Origin: Diphasiastrum complanatum
Taxonomy: Eukaryota; Streptophyta; Lycopodiopsida; Lycopodiales; Lycopodiaceae
Length of the DNA stretch: 64,000 bases
Assembly: GCA_029204225.1 (NCBI GenBank)
Contig: CM055096.1
Location: 65,198,370 to 65,262,369, forward strand
Direction of reading: 5' to 3'
The notes beneath the pieces are model-generated. The model did no database searches. It was given only the letters and a program-made list of their open reading frames with translations, and had not been told where the DNA came from. Numbering within the stretch: the stretch's first letter is position 1; every line of letters begins with the position of its first letter. Of this stretch, positions 11,131 through 21,458 are shown one piece after another. The position numbers were made by a program, and so were the translations under genes.

Positions 11131-12088
11131 GCTGATGACGGATCATCTATGACAGATCACATGATTTATCGCACAAGGCCAGCCAAGGGAGGTCACTATG
11201 ATACAGAGATGGATGTTGTAAGATGGATGGATGCATTAGCAACTATTGACTGCCGAACATGTCAATATGAATCAGATCTGGAAGCCAGTACATCTTCACC
11301 CAAATGTTACACTATGGACACACCAATCACATTTGGGGTGAATATGATAAACGTAGCATGGCTATCAACGGAACCTATTGAGAATCCAATGGATGATGAT
11401 CTAGTCCCTTGGCAACATGCTCTAACTTATAATAAGGAAATTGAGCTGACTGATGAGCAGGTCCTACACCACATGGACCCAGATCAATATGGAACCAAGA
11501 AAGTAGTAGCTCAACCACCGCAAAAGTATGTTATGGCAAAAGTCCCAAGGATCGATCCACCCAAGGCACCTGCGAATAAGAAGAATTAGTTATACCAACG
11601 CTACAACCAGGTGATCCGATGGAGTGATCTACCCGAAGAGGCTTTAGCTACAGTGGATATTGATATTCACAACCATGAGGTGAATGTCATAACAGTCCCG
11701 ATGAGAGAAAACAAGAATGAACCCACCAAAATGACAAAAAAAGAGCAAGGCAAAAAGAAGGTGTTGGATTCCTTGAAGTCAATCAAGATAGACTCAGATA
11801 CAATGCCATCTTCTACATAGGTGATCGAAAATCAGAAAATGACCAGTCGGGCTAAGATCAATATGATGAAGGAGGAATCTTAACGAGCACCAGTTCACAA
11901 GATGCCTGATACTTTCAAGATTTATACCTTGGATGACATGATAATCATGATGTCGCAAGCCCAGAGATAACCTGATCAAAGTCAGGCACCAGTAGAACAA
12001 GTCTTCGAGGGACCTGCACGAACATAGTCGATGAATCTTGCCGAGCCAGGTGAAGAAGAAAAGATAGTGCATGTGGGAGAGCAGTTAA
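11131..12088 (+). pseudogene. Ty3 A protease-RT linker region (first copy)
   Basis: A long conserved region between protease and RT. It includes FGVNMINVAWLSTEPI, DDDLVPWQHALTYNKEIEL and TDEQVLHHMDPDQYGTKK (11290-11520), then IRWSDLPEEALATVDIDIHN (11611). The same block occurs at 31195-32152, 33775-34605 and, more diverged, in Ty3 C at about 41990-42180. Stops occur at 11587, 11818 and later. I recognise no enzyme domain. Conservation across A and C suggests a real function in the polyprotein. It ends at GCAGTTAA (12088), where copia sequence begins. Confidence 0.7.
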
Positions 12089-14338
12089 AAGAACTTGATT
12101 AGTGTGGAAAAGTTGCTTGATAATGGTTGTAATATAAAGTTCACCTCCAATACTTGTTCTATCAAGAGAAAAGATGAGATCCTTGCTGATGGAACTAGAT
12201 GTGGTGGAATTTTTCAGTTGAATTCTTATGAGAATGCAAATCTTTGTGAAGTTGCTTTGTTATCTAAGGGGGAGTTGTGGCATAGAAGGTTGGGCATCCT
12301 AACTTTAAATCTATGTCTTCTATGGTCAAGAGAGTGAAGGCTATTGGTCTTCCAAAATCTCTTTCCAAAGATTTCAAGCCTTGTGAGGCTTGTGCTATTG
12401 CAAAATCACACTGAAAGCCATATCAGAAGTCTTTTATCAAGACTACTCATCCTTTGGAGCTTATACACTTGGATGTACATTTTTCCTCTTCTAAAAATAT
12501 TGGTGGTGCAACATGTTTTGTCACCTTTATTGATTACTTTACTAGATATACTTGGTTGTATCTACTTTCTTCAAAAGCTATGATAGTTGATCACTTTCTA
12601 TTCTTCAAAGCTTATGTTGAGAAATAGTTTTCCTTCAAAGTTAAAGCTTTAAGATGTGATAGAGGAGGTGAATACATCTCCAACAAGTTTCATGAATACT
12701 GTGAAGGTGAAGGAATAAAGAGAGAGTTTTCTTGTGCTTATTCTCCATCTCAAAATGGAGTTGTTGAGAAAAGAAGACCAATTTTTATGTGAATGTAGTA
12801 AAGCAATTCGAGTTGAAGCTTCTTTTCCTATTGAATAGTAGGGATGTGCTTGCTTTGTTTATGTGACCTTGGAAATAAGGGCCCACAAGACATGGGAGCT
12901 TGTGGATCTTCCATCCAACAAGCACCCCATTGGTTGCAAGTGGGTTTTTCGAGTCAAGTATAATCAAGATGGCACAATCAACAAGTACAAGGCTAGACTT
13001 TTTTCTAATAGTTTTTCTCAAGTTTATGGACTTGATTATGAGGAGACTTTTGCTCCAGTTGCAAAGATGGTATCAATTAGAATCATAATTTCTGTTGCTT
13101 GTTTTTTCAATTGGCAAGTTCTTCAACTAGATGTCTCTAATGCATTTCTAACTGGATATCTAGAAGAAGAAATTTATATGGATCAGCCTATTGTGTTCAT
13201 CCATGACAAAGACAAAGTTTGCTTGCTCTTCAAAAGTTTATATGGACTAAAGCAAGCTCCAAGGTCATGGTATTCTCGACTTAACACCTTTCTTGAGTCA
13301 CTAGGATTTAATCTTAGTAACTATGATCCTTCCTTATATGTCAAGTTTTTTGATAAAGATATTGTCATCCTTCTTATTTATGTTGATGATATCATTCTGA
13401 CAGGAAGTTGTCTCAAGTTAGTTGAGGAAACCAAGATTGCAATTGGAAAAGAGTTCAAGATGCAAGATCTTGGAAAAATTCACTACAAACTAGGATTAGA
13501 GATTGAATTTCTTAAAGATAAAGCTTTTGTATGTCAATCCAAGTATGCTCTTTCAATGTTAAAAAAGTTCAATATGTTAGATTGTAAGAGTATAGAAACT
13601 CCTATGGAGCATAATGTAAAAGACCCTAACAAAGGTGATGAAAGATCCTTTGTGGACATCACACTTTTTAGAAGCCTTATAGGCTCCTTAATTTGGCTCA
13701 CAATAACTAGACCTGACATAAGCTTTAGTGTTCATAAATTGAGCCAAGCTATGCAAAATCCTACTATTTATCATTGGAAAATGGCCAAGAGAGTGCTTAG
13801 ATATATATCTCAGCTTTTGATTTTGGTTTATTGTATAAAAGTGAAGATCTTTCTATTGTTGGTTATTCTGCTCGGATTTTGCAAGTGATAGAGCAGATCA
13901 AAAATCTACAAGTGCTTATGTCATATATCTTGGAGGAAACTTGATATCTTGGCTTTCCAAAAAGCAAGATACTGTATCACTCTCATCATGTGAAGCTAAG
14001 TACAAGGCACTCAGTACAACAACAAAGGAAGTGTTTTGGATCAAGAGGTTACTAATCGAGCTAAAGATAATTATGGAAGAGGACCTACCTATGATCATGT
14101 GTGACAACATTTCAGCTCAAGCCCTTGTCAACAACCCGATAATCCATGCAAGGAGCAAGCATATCGATGTTGCACATCACTTCGTGAGAGAGAAGCTCAT
14201 TGGAGCACATCGACACATCATCTTGTATTATTGATATGCTCACCAAACCTTTGAGCAAAAGTTCCTTCATCAAGCATAGAGCCAATCTTGGAGTAATACC
14301 AAGATCCATGTTCAAGTCAATATAGATTGTTTTTAGGA
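12089..14338 (+). pseudogene. Copia-1 fragment (integrase, RT, RNase H) fused to Ty3 A
   Basis: Plus-strand Ty1/copia starting mid-protein at LISVEKLLDNGCNIKF (12095). In order: GELWHRRLG, CEACAIAKSH and HLDVH (about 12470), RCDRGGEYISNKF (about 12655) and QNGVVEKR (about 12755), that is, integrase with stops. A 110-bp deletion at 12844/12845 (present in the second copy) removes part of the integrase C-terminus. RT at 12863-13870 is mostly open: CKWVFRVKYNQDGTINKYKA, QLDVSNAFLTGYLEEEIYMD, YGLKQAPRSWY, and YVDDIIL (about 13378). After a frameshift, RNase H follows (ISWLSKKQDTVSLSSCEAKY, about 13950; MIMCDNISAQALV). It lacks gag, protease and 5' LTR. Confidence 0.9.
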
Positions 14339-14397
14339 GTGTTAAAATGGAGAAATAATCCATCTTGACTTTAGGCTTGCTACACCATGCAAGTATG
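14339..14397 (+). repeat. Start of copia-1 3' LTR (interrupted)
   Basis: After RNase H, a short purine stretch (AGGAG) leads to TGTTAAAATGGAG, a plausible LTR start at about 14339. Only 59 bp are seen before the young copia interrupts it. The remainder resumes at about 20267. The boundary is inferred from position because no second LTR of this family is in view. Confidence 0.5.
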
Positions 14398-15049
14398 GTG
14401 AAAAATTGTCAACTAGTAGTATTTTCCTAACTTGAGATTTTGTAGGCCTATGGCCAAATAAAAGTTAGAGATAGGTTCATACATGTATGTAGAGGCCCAA
14501 AGTATGTGTACACTACTTTTGAGGTCACATTAATTAGAGGAGGTCGAGTGTGGAGCTCTTCTATTGGCTCATAATTTGGTGCATTCCTATTTGACCAAAT
14601 TTCTAGGTATATGGGTGAATCCTATTGGACCCCAATTTTAGCCTATCATAAGACAAGTGGCCAAGAGGCACTATGGCTGCTATAAATAGCCATCTCCACG
14701 AGTATGTACACATCTCATTTTCATTCTATTGAATGAATGTTATGCTCTTTGAAGGTCCATCTTCTTCTCTCTCACTTTTTTGTTCATATCTTGCATTCTA
14801 GCCACTAGAATTGTGATTTCTTTGTTGCTATGGCTTCACACGTGTGAAATGCAGGTTGTAGGCTCTGAAGTACGGACAGGGACAGCAAGTTTCTGTTTGT
14901 GGAAGCTTATGATCAGATTTTGATGTTTAGTTGATGTTTAGTATGCTTAACATCACAATTTCTATCATTTTTTCAATCTAGATGTGCATAACTTCCATGG
15001 CCAAGATCTTTATGAAACTTTAGCATCTTTTGGATCTGAGTTTTTCACA
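14398..15049 (+). repeat. 5' LTR of intact copia
   Basis: 652 bp. The 3' LTR starts TGTGAAAAA and both end TTTTTCACA, a 9-bp perfect terminal inverted repeat. The 5' copy begins GTGAAAAA with the first T replaced by G from the flank. TATA box TATAAATA at 14681-14688. AATAAA-like CAAATAAAAG near 14454. A 14-bp palindrome TTCACACGTGTGAA with a CACGTG core is at 14835-14848. W-box-like TTGACC at about 14591. Confidence 0.95.
14681..14688 (+). promoter_or_regulatory. TATA box of the intact copia LTR
   Basis: TATAAATA about 284 bp into the LTR in a suitable U3 context; repeated at 19889-19896 in the 3' LTR. It predicts transcription start roughly 30 bp downstream. Confidence 0.75.
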
Positions 15050-15061
15050 TGGTATCAGAGC
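15050..15061 (+). other. Primer binding site of intact copia (tRNA-iMet)
   Basis: TGGTATCAGAGC immediately follows the LTR, the standard plant copia site complementary to the initiator-Met tRNA 3' end. Confidence 0.95.
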
Positions 15062-15658
15062 ATTAGGCGGCCAAATGTGCAGGTTTTGCCAGATTTAGAA
15101 GAGATTTGTGGGCGAGTTTGCTTTTGTAGCATTCCAATCAAGTTTCTAGCTAAAAATCTTGTTGATTTATGTGTAGAAATTGGATCTTTGTGATCAAAAC
15201 ATCATTTGTATGCATTTCAATTGAAGTAGGGCGAATTCCCTCTGTACTTATCAGAATAAGGAGACAAAAATTGTTTTGGAAAGAGGGAGATGCAAGATCC
15301 AACAAGATCCTATTAGTTTTCCATTCTAGCATATAGTTTTTTGATTCAATTTCTTGCTTCTTCATGTCAAAAACTTCAAAATTGATGTAACCCTCTGATT
15401 TTCAGTTTGCTGAATGATTCAAGAGTGTATTTCAATCTTAGGAGTGAGGGAAAAGCAAGTATATTGAGGTTTGGTCTTGGTTTGATCAAGAAATCATAAA
15501 ACTAGTGGCTAAAATTAAGGAAAAAGTGAGGAAAAGAGAGAAAAAGTAAGGTTTTAGGTTCCAAATCTTTGTGATTTCTTCTTGTGTTTCATTTGTTGAT
15601 TCAAGAGAGTGCTTAGTGCATTGGAACAGGTCAAAGATCAGAGATCAATCATTGCAAC
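15062..15658 (+). other. Leader of intact copia
   Basis: About 600 bp between the primer site and the gag-pol ATG. Non-coding; presumably holds packaging signals. No separate gene seen. Confidence 0.7.
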
Positions 15659-18600
15659 ATGGCTACAAATGGAGGCTACATGTTGGAAAGCAATGATAGG
15701 CTTACCTCCCTCAACTATTCTACTTGGAAAGTAAGGATGGAGTCTTTGCTTGAGATGAATGAGTTGATGGATATTGTTGTAGGTGTGGAGGAGAGACCTT
15801 TGGCACCTCAAGAACAATTGAGGTATGACAAGAGGGCAAAGAAAGCCCTTCACATGATCAAGATGAATGTGACAAATGAGCTTATCAAAGAGGTTGGTAA
15901 GTGCACATCATCTAGTGAAGCTTGGGAAGCCTTGAAGAAGGTTTATGAATCCAAGTCTACTTCTAGAGTGTTGACTTTAAGAAGGCAAATCTTTTCTTGT
16001 ATGCAAAAGAAGAGTGAGAATGGACATGCTTTTGTTTTGAGAGTTAAAGCATTGAATGATGAGTTAGCATGCATTAATGATGGCATAAATAATGAGGAGC
16101 TTGTTCAAGTGATTCTCAATGGCTTGTTGGATGATCATGCTAATCTTGTTCAAAGTTATGCTATCCAAAAATGTTTACCAAGTGTTGGAGACTTGCAAGA
16201 GGTCTTGTTGGCTGAAGAATTCAGGTTGCAAGCAAGAGTGGGAGCATCTTCTACATCTCAAGGAGGAGAAGAGGAGGCAATGTTCTCTAAAGGCAAGTTC
16301 AAGGGCAAAGGTAAAAGCAATTGGTCTAAAGGGCAAGACCAAGGTGAGCACTCTACTTTTGGCAAAAAGAAGGATAGATCTAAGCTAAAATGTTTCTATT
16401 GTGGAGTCAAAGGGCATTTTGCTAGTGATTGTTTTAAGAAAAAGAGGGATCAAGGGGAAAAGCAAACCAATCTAACTATTGATGAGGGTGGGGATGAGCT
16501 TCTTTCAAATGATGCTTTTGTTATGTCATCTTGCTTGTTGGCTAATCATGGAGACATTGATCCTTGGTGGATTGATAGTGGAGCCACTTCTCATATGACA
16601 TATCATAAAGAGTATTTTTCATCTTTAATGGCATTTGATGGTGATAGGAAGGTAATCTATACCGCAAATGATGGTGAGTGTGCAATCAAGGGGATTGGCA
16701 CAATTCCTATTTCACTTTCTACAAATAGGAATATAGAATTGAAAGATGTTTTGCTCATTCCATCCATTACCAAGAACTTACTTAGTGTAAGCCAAATGCT
16801 TGACAAAGGATTCAAAGTTGAGTTTGATGGTGATGCTTGCTTGATCAAAAAGGGGTGTAGTATCATTGCAAAAGGGAAAAGGCAAGGGAAATTGTTCAAG
16901 CTTGATGCATGTGTTGTTGCTAACCAAGTTGGATGCATGGCAAATGAACAAATGTCAATTCAAGAGGTATGGCATAAAAGGATGGGACATCTCAACTACA
17001 AGGCCTTGGAGGTAATAGCCAAAAAGGAGGTAGTAAGGGGACTTCCCAAGTCTCTTACTTGCTTGAATCATGTTTGTGAAGAATGTGCTTTGTCTAAATC
17101 ACATAGATTGCCATATACTAGATCTATATCTAGATCTAAGATGCCTTTTTCTCTCTTGCATTTGGATATTCATGGTGTTACTACAATTAGCAATGGAGGT
17201 GCTAAGATGTATGTAACTTTCATTGATGATTTTAGTAGATTTTGTTGGGTTTATCTACTAAAGAGCAAGGATGAGGTGTTTGATGTGTTTGTCAAGTTCA
17301 AAGTTGCTATTGAGACTCAATTTACAACCAAAATCAAATGCTTGAGGAGCGACAATGGTGGTGAATACATTTCTAACAAATTCAAAGCCTTTTGCGATGA
17401 GCATGGGATCAAGAGGGAGTACACATGTCCAAGAACACCACAACAAAATGGAGTGGCCGAGAGGAAGAATAGAACCTTGTGTGAGAGTGCAAAGGCAATG
17501 AGATTGAATGCTAATCTTCCTAAACCTTTTTGGAGTGATGCTTTGTTGTGTGCAAATTTCCTATGCAATAGATGGCCAAGTGTTGTATTGGAAGGAAAAA
17601 CCCCTTTTGAAGCTTTGTTTGGTACGAAGCCTAATGTCAAGTTTCTAAGAACTTTTGGATGCATTTGCTACTTCAACATTACTCTTGATGATAGAACTAA
17701 GGAGGATCCATCTTCAAGAAAGGGCATTTTTGTTGGTTATAGTGAAGTAAGCAAAGCATATAGGATTTATGTTCCTTCAATCAAGAAAGTGTTCACAAGT
17801 AGGGATGTCATTTTTGATGAAGGTAACATTCCAAAAGTTGTTTCAAGTGATGATGGTGTTGTTGCAACTAATGTGCTTGATGACAATGGAGTTGATGACA
17901 CATTGGATGTGGATGTTGAAGAAGCCTCTTCAAGTCAAATTCCAAGGAGAACTCCAAGGCATAAAGTGAAACCCTCAAGGCTCACTTATGATGGCAAAGG
18001 TAAGCAAGTGGTGGATGGATCCAACTATGCTTTCCTAACTTCTTTTGATGTACCTTCATGTGTAGATGAAGCAAGGCAAGAAGAGGAATGGATCCAAGCA
18101 ATGGATCTTGAGTTTGAAGCACTTATGAAGAACAACACATGGAGATTGGTGGAGCTTCCAAAGGGCAAAAGTGCAATTGGATGCAAATGGATCTTCAAGG
18201 TAAAGACAAATCAAGATGGATCTATCAACAAGTTGAAGGCAAGGTTGGTGGCTAAAGGTTATGCTCAAGAGCATGGCATTGACTATGAGGAAACCTTTGC
18301 ACCCGTGGCAAAGATGGTGAGCATAAGAGTAATCATTTCCCTTGCAACTCTTTATGGATGGGATCTTTGGCAATTAGACATTTCTAATGCTTTCTTGAAT
18401 GGTGATCTTGAAGAGGAAGTCTACATGGAGCAACCCGAGAGCTATGTTTCTCATAGCAAGCCTAATCATGTGTGTTTTCTACAAAAAAGTTTGTATGGTC
18501 TTAAGCAAGCACCAAGGAGTTGGTATGCTAGGCTTAACTCTTTTCTACTTTCTCAAAACTTCACTATGAGTGAGTATGATCATTCACTTTACTTTAGAAT

Positions 18601-19609
18601 TAGTGCTAATGATGTTACAATCCTTCTAATTTATGTGGATGACATTATTTTAAGTGGAGGGAACAAGGAAGATATAGAAGATATCAAGAAAGCACTAAAA
18701 AAGGAATTTGAAGTGCATGATCTTGGTCTTTTGAGCTATATCTTAGGAATAGAAGTAATTAGAACTTCTCAAATCACTTTTATTTCACAAGAGAAGTATG
18801 CTATTTCTATTCTCAATAGATTTCATATGGTAGATGCAAATCCTATTGATACACCTATGGAATCACATGTAAAGCTAACTATAAGAGGTAATGAAAGATC
18901 CTTCGAGGACATTACTCTCTATAGGAAGCTAATAGGTTCTCTTATATATCTAACCATCACAAGACCTGATTTATCTTATTGTGTTGGTAGATTAAGCCAA
19001 TTCATGCAAGATCCTAGCATAGAACATTGGAAACTAGGAAAGAGGATCTTGAGATACATCTCGGGAACAAAAGATTTTGGCATTGTTTATAGAGGCTCAT
19101 CACCTAACTTATTTGGTTTTTCAGATTCAGATTTTGCAGGAGACCTTATGGATAGAAAATCCATAAATGCACATGCTATTTTCATAGGTGATGGAGCTAT
19201 CTCATGGATGTCGAAGAAACAAGCAACTATATCACTTTCTTCTAGTGAGGCCGAGTACAAAGCTTTGACATCATGCACAAAGGAGATGGTGTGGATCAAG
19301 AGGATGATTATGGAGCTTCATTTGCTGGATTTTTCAGAGAGTCCAATCATCTTTTGTGACAACCTTTCAGCCCAAAGTCTAGCAAGCAATCCGGTTTTCC
19401 ATGCAAGGAGCAAACATATCGAGGTGGCTTACCATTTTGTGAGAGAACAAGTGTTGGCAAAAGAGATCAAGCTTGAACATGTCCCATCAAAGGAATGTGT
19501 GGCTGATATCTTTACCAAAGCATTGGGAAAGGACTTATTTTTCAAGCATAGAACAAGTCTTGGTGTACTTTCTAAATCTATGCTAAAACTAGTTGAAGAG
19601 GGAGTGTGA
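15659..19609 (+). CDS. gag-pol: Intact copia Gag-Pol polyprotein, 1316 aa
   Basis: A single frame encodes all copia functions for a cytoplasmic particle, cDNA synthesis and integration. Approximate residues: Gag 1-240 (LNYSTWKVRMESLLEMNEL); CCHC knuckle C245, C248, H253, C258 within a Lys/Gly-rich tail; protease DSGAT at 306-310; integrase zinc site H439, H444, C473, C476; catalytic D503, D565, E601 (35 residues between the last two, the canonical D35E); integrase C-terminal part to about 720; acidic linker 725-770; RT from about 820 with YGLKQAPRSWY and YVDD at 992-995; RNase H with D1156 and E1197. The start is the first ATG after the leader, with a typical Gag N-terminus. The stop codon TGA (19607-19609) lies inside the 3' LTR, so the ORF overlaps it by five bases. 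Gag and Pol share one frame with no visible frameshift signal. No stops or missing catalytic residues were found. Confidence 0.97.
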   Translation: MATNGGYMLESNDRLTSLNYSTWKVRMESLLEMNELMDIVVGVEERPLAPQEQLRYDKRAKKALHMIKMNVTNELIKEVGKCTSSSEAWEALKKVYESKSTSRVLTLRRQIFSCMQKKSENGHAFVLRVKALNDELACINDGINNEELVQVILNGLLDDHANLVQSYAIQKCLPSVGDLQEVLLAEEFRLQARVGASSTSQGGEEEAMFSKGKFKGKGKSNWSKGQDQGEHSTFGKKKDRSKLKCFYCGVKGHFASDCFKKKRDQGEKQTNLTIDEGGDELLSNDAFVMSSCLLANHGDIDPWWIDSGATSHMTYHKEYFSSLMAFDGDRKVIYTANDGECAIKGIGTIPISLSTNRNIELKDVLLIPSITKNLLSVSQMLDKGFKVEFDGDACLIKKGCSIIAKGKRQGKLFKLDACVVANQVGCMANEQMSIQEVWHKRMGHLNYKALEVIAKKEVVRGLPKSLTCLNHVCEECALSKSHRLPYTRSISRSKMPFSLLHLDIHGVTTISNGGAKMYVTFIDDFSRFCWVYLLKSKDEVFDVFVKFKVAIETQFTTKIKCLRSDNGGEYISNKFKAFCDEHGIKREYTCPRTPQQNGVAERKNRTLCESAKAMRLNANLPKPFWSDALLCANFLCNRWPSVVLEGKTPFEALFGTKPNVKFLRTFGCICYFNITLDDRTKEDPSSRKGIFVGYSEVSKAYRIYVPSIKKVFTSRDVIFDEGNIPKVVSSDDGVVATNVLDDNGVDDTLDVDVEEASSSQIPRRTPRHKVKPSRLTYDGKGKQVVDGSNYAFLTSFDVPSCVDEARQEEEWIQAMDLEFEALMKNNTWRLVELPKGKSAIGCKWIFKVKTNQDGSINKLKARLVAKGYAQEHGIDYEETFAPVAKMVSIRVIISLATLYGWDLWQLDISNAFLNGDLEEEVYMEQPESYVSHSKPNHVCFLQKSLYGLKQAPRSWYARLNSFLLSQNFTMSEYDHSLYFRISANDVTILLIYVDDIILSGGNKEDIEDIKKALKKEFEVHDLGLLSYILGIEVIRTSQITFISQEKYAISILNRFHMVDANPIDTPMESHVKLTIRGNERSFEDITLYRKLIGSLIYLTITRPDLSYCVGRLSQFMQDPSIEHWKLGKRILRYISGTKDFGIVYRGSSPNLFGFSDSDFAGDLMDRKSINAHAIFIGDGAISWMSKKQATISLSSSEAEYKALTSCTKEMVWIKRMIMELHLLDFSESPIIFCDNLSAQSLASNPVFHARSKHIEVAYHFVREQVLAKEIKLEHVPSKECVADIFTKALGKDLFFKHRTSLGVLSKSMLKLVEEGV
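19594..19604 (+). other. Polypurine tract of intact copia
   Basis: Purine-rich GAAGAGGGAG next to the 3' LTR, the expected plus-strand primer. It also codes for the last residues of Pol. Confidence 0.8.
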
Positions 19610-20257
19610 AAAATTGTCAACTAGTAGTATTTTCCTAACTTGAGATTTTGTAGGCCTATGGCCAAATAAAAGTTAGAGATAGGTTCATACATGTATGTAG
19701 AGGCCCAAAGTATGTGTACACTACTTTTGAGGTCACATTAATTAGAGGAGGTCGAGTGTGGAGCTCTTCTATTGGCTCATAATTTGGTGCATTCCTATTT
19801 GACCAAATTTCTAGGTATATGGGTGAATCCTATTGGACCCCAATTTTAGCCTATCATAAGACAAGTGGCCAAGAGGCACTATGGCTGCTATAAATAGCCA
19901 TCTCCACGAGTATGTACACATCTCATTTTCATTCTATTGAATGAATGTTATGCTCTTTGAAGGTCCATCTTCTTCTCTCTCACTTTTTTGTTCATATCTT
20001 GCATTCTAGCCACTAGAATTGTGATTTCTTTGTTGCTATGGCTTCACACGTGTGAAATGCAGGTTGTAGGCTCTGAAGTACGGACAGGGACAGCAAGTTT
20101 CTGTTTGTGGAAGCTTATGATCAGATTTTGATGTTTAGTTGATGTTTAGTATGCTTAACATCACAATTTCTATCATTTTTTCAATCTAGATGTGCATAAC
20201 TTCCATGGCCAAGATCTTTATGAAACTTTAGCATCTTTTGGATCTGAGTTTTTCACA
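19605..20257 (+). repeat. 3' LTR of intact copia
   Basis: Starts TGTGAAAAA and ends TTTTTCACA. From the second base on I read no difference from the 5' LTR across 652 bp. TATA at 19889-19896. Confidence 0.95.
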
Positions 20258-20266
20258 GCAAGTATG
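20258..20266. repeat. Nine-base flank match of intact copia
   Basis: GCAAGTATG directly follows the 3' LTR and also directly precedes the 5' LTR (14389-14397). Copia integration normally duplicates five bases; nine suggests an unusual integration or end repair. Confidence 0.7.
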
Positions 20267-20990
20267 TTGTTTATAAATGCAAAATGCCAAGTTTGGCCTA
20301 GATAGAACTCCAGCTACATAGATATGTCATATCTAGAATGATGAGTACAACTTGCATATAGTTTGTAGAAATAGAATTAGCAAAGTTATGCTTGTAGAAA
20401 CTCGTGGCAATTCACATGCATTAATTGTAAGTGATCCATAGTGACATGCAAGGCATGCACAAAGTGTAATGGACACATGCATGATGATCTGTACATTTCT
20501 AGTTAGAACTAGGACACTTGGAAAAAGCTGGTAGAGTTTCATGCATGAGAAGTGACAAATGTCACATAGACTCTAGATGTCACTTTAGATGTCATTTAAT
20601 GATGGATGGATGTGATTCTACCTCAAACTCCATAAATATGTGTATCTCTCCTCATAATTAATGATGAAGAACCAAAGCTTTGTAGCTATCTCATGCCATT
20701 TTGGATCCAAACAATTTTTGCTTGTTATCTCTCTATCTTTCTCTCTCTAACTCGTGTTGAGGCTAATGCTAATACACTAAAATCTTGTAGTTTTCTCATT
20801 ATTGATTCATTGCCATCATATTCTGATGCTTAGCATGCTAGATTGTGGTTAAGCCATAACTTCTGTACTAGATCTTGCTAATCAATCTAGAATCAGGTTA
20901 CTGTGCTAATCATAAAGCTTAATTAGATCCATCATACTTGTGGACATTCCCCACAGGTGTGAATTCTGGAAATTTTGTCATGAGAGACTA
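20267..20990 (+). repeat. Remainder of copia-1 3' LTR (probable)
   Basis: Sequence resumed after the young insertion. It is AT-rich, has a CTCTCT tract near 20730-20755 and ends in GAATTCTGG-like sequence around 20990. The exact end is not determined. No ORF of interest. Confidence 0.45.
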
Positions 20991-21458
20991 AGTGAGAAAA
21001 TTTCCTTAATGCACAATCTTGATATCCATAAATTCTATATGTTAGATTGACAATTCACAAAGTGCATTCAAAGCTACTAGTTTCTTTAGAAACTCCTTTG
21101 CAACAATTTTAGTAAAAGCATTTCTAATAAAAAATCAGACAGGCTTTTGAGATTTTCTTGTAGTTTCTCTTAAAACATCTCTATTTTGTTTGGATTTAAC
21201 GGTTATAACCTTATATGTATCAAACTAAACAATATCATGTTGTTGTGATTGCAAATAATATTTTGTGTTGCTAGAAAAAGTGAACATGCAGAATTTTGTC
21301 CCCAGTGACATAGGTTTGATTATAAGGAATATCATACTTTTGTCTTGCAACAATATTCTTACTCATTAAAAAGGTGATATAAAATAGCACATTAAGCTTC
21401 CACCAATGTAGCATTTGTTTCTAGGAATGTAATCTTCCAAAAAGATACATTCTAGGAC
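20991..21458. other. No gene recognised
   Basis: AT-rich sequence without a convincing ORF, repeat or promoter. It lies between copia-1 LTR sequence and a copia pol fragment. Confidence 0.5.

Larger units (their letters stand above)
14398..20257 (+). mobile_element. Intact young Ty1/copia retrotransposon
   Basis: A complete 5.86-kb copia: two 652-bp LTRs that read identical by eye, an initiator-Met primer site, a leader, one uninterrupted 1316-codon gag-pol and a purine tract. Identical LTRs mean a very recent insertion. It sits in the 3' LTR of copia-1. The flanks share nine bases, GCAAGTATG (14389-14397 and 20258-20266), rather than the usual five. All catalytic motifs are present, so it could be autonomous. 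Confidence 0.95.
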
